Origin: Prevotellaceae bacterium UBA1743
GTDB taxonomy: Bacteria; Bacteroidota; Bacteroidia; Bacteroidales; Bacteroidaceae
Direction: 5' to 3'
Length of the DNA: 15,186 nt
NCBI GenBank assembly: GCA_002314945.1
Contig: DCHV01000013.1
Coordinates: 1-15,186 of the forward strand
The notes under the pieces were generated by a model. The model saw only the letters and a program-made list of their open reading frames with translations, did not search any database and was not told where the DNA came from. Positions within the stretch are counted from its first letter, which is position 1. The number at the start of each line of letters is the position of its first letter. Below are positions 15,175 through 15,186 of the stretch, one piece after another. The position numbers and the translations under genes were made by a program.

Positions 15175-15186
15175 TTTTCTTAGTTT

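Noticed and set aside
14218..15183. 321-residue plus-strand open frame antisense to the phosphohexomutase
   Set aside because: The opposite strand has every active-site motif of the mutase; the antisense product shows no family pattern and is a codon-bias shadow.

Overview
The window looks like a chromosomal segment from a member of the Bacteroidales, probably close to Prevotella. This is inferred from secreted or lipoprotein glycosidases run as a unit, weak Shine-Dalgarno signals, Bacteroidetes-type -7 boxes (TAnnTTTG), a periplasmic-type C69 dipeptidase and the overall gene style. No rRNA, tRNA, CRISPR array, transposase or integrase is visible. The genes are intact and tightly packed. Only two noncoding stretches are informative: the leader at 1-406 and the divergent region at 9999-10147.

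Region 1 (1-6384, plus strand) is an AT-rich leader followed by three exported glycosidase-like genes. The leader carries three separate short tandem arrays, a -7 box, repeated GTGAC cores and a hairpin. The genes are a GH127/DUF1680-type beta-L-arabinofuranosidase, an 811-residue lipoprotein that I cannot assign to a known family but which looks like a three-domain glycosidase, and a GH20-type hexosaminidase. They probably act together in the periplasm or at the cell surface on an arabinose- and N-acetylhexosamine-containing glycan. No SusC/SusD pair is present in the window.

Region 2 (10028 down to 6402, minus strand) is a compact three-gene operon with overlapping ends: a stand-alone ANL-superfamily adenylating enzyme, a MATE/MOP-type multidrug or flippase transporter, and a family 2 glycosyltransferase. 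This is the best candidate here for an undescribed small pathway that activates, glycosylates and exports something.

Region 3 (9999-10147) is a divergent control region. It holds a -7 box for the operon above, a perfect 12-bp palindrome where its -33 element should be, a 14-bp-arm inverted repeat, and a probable nadC promoter.

Region 4 (10148-12676, plus strand) holds nadC (quinolinate phosphoribosyltransferase, NAD synthesis) and, three bases later, a C69 dipeptidase. Region 5 (15174 down to 12682, minus strand) holds a phosphoglucomutase/phosphomannomutase followed with no gap by nudC (NADH pyrophosphatase). Regions 4 and 5 converge with only five bases between them. They are ordinary housekeeping genes.
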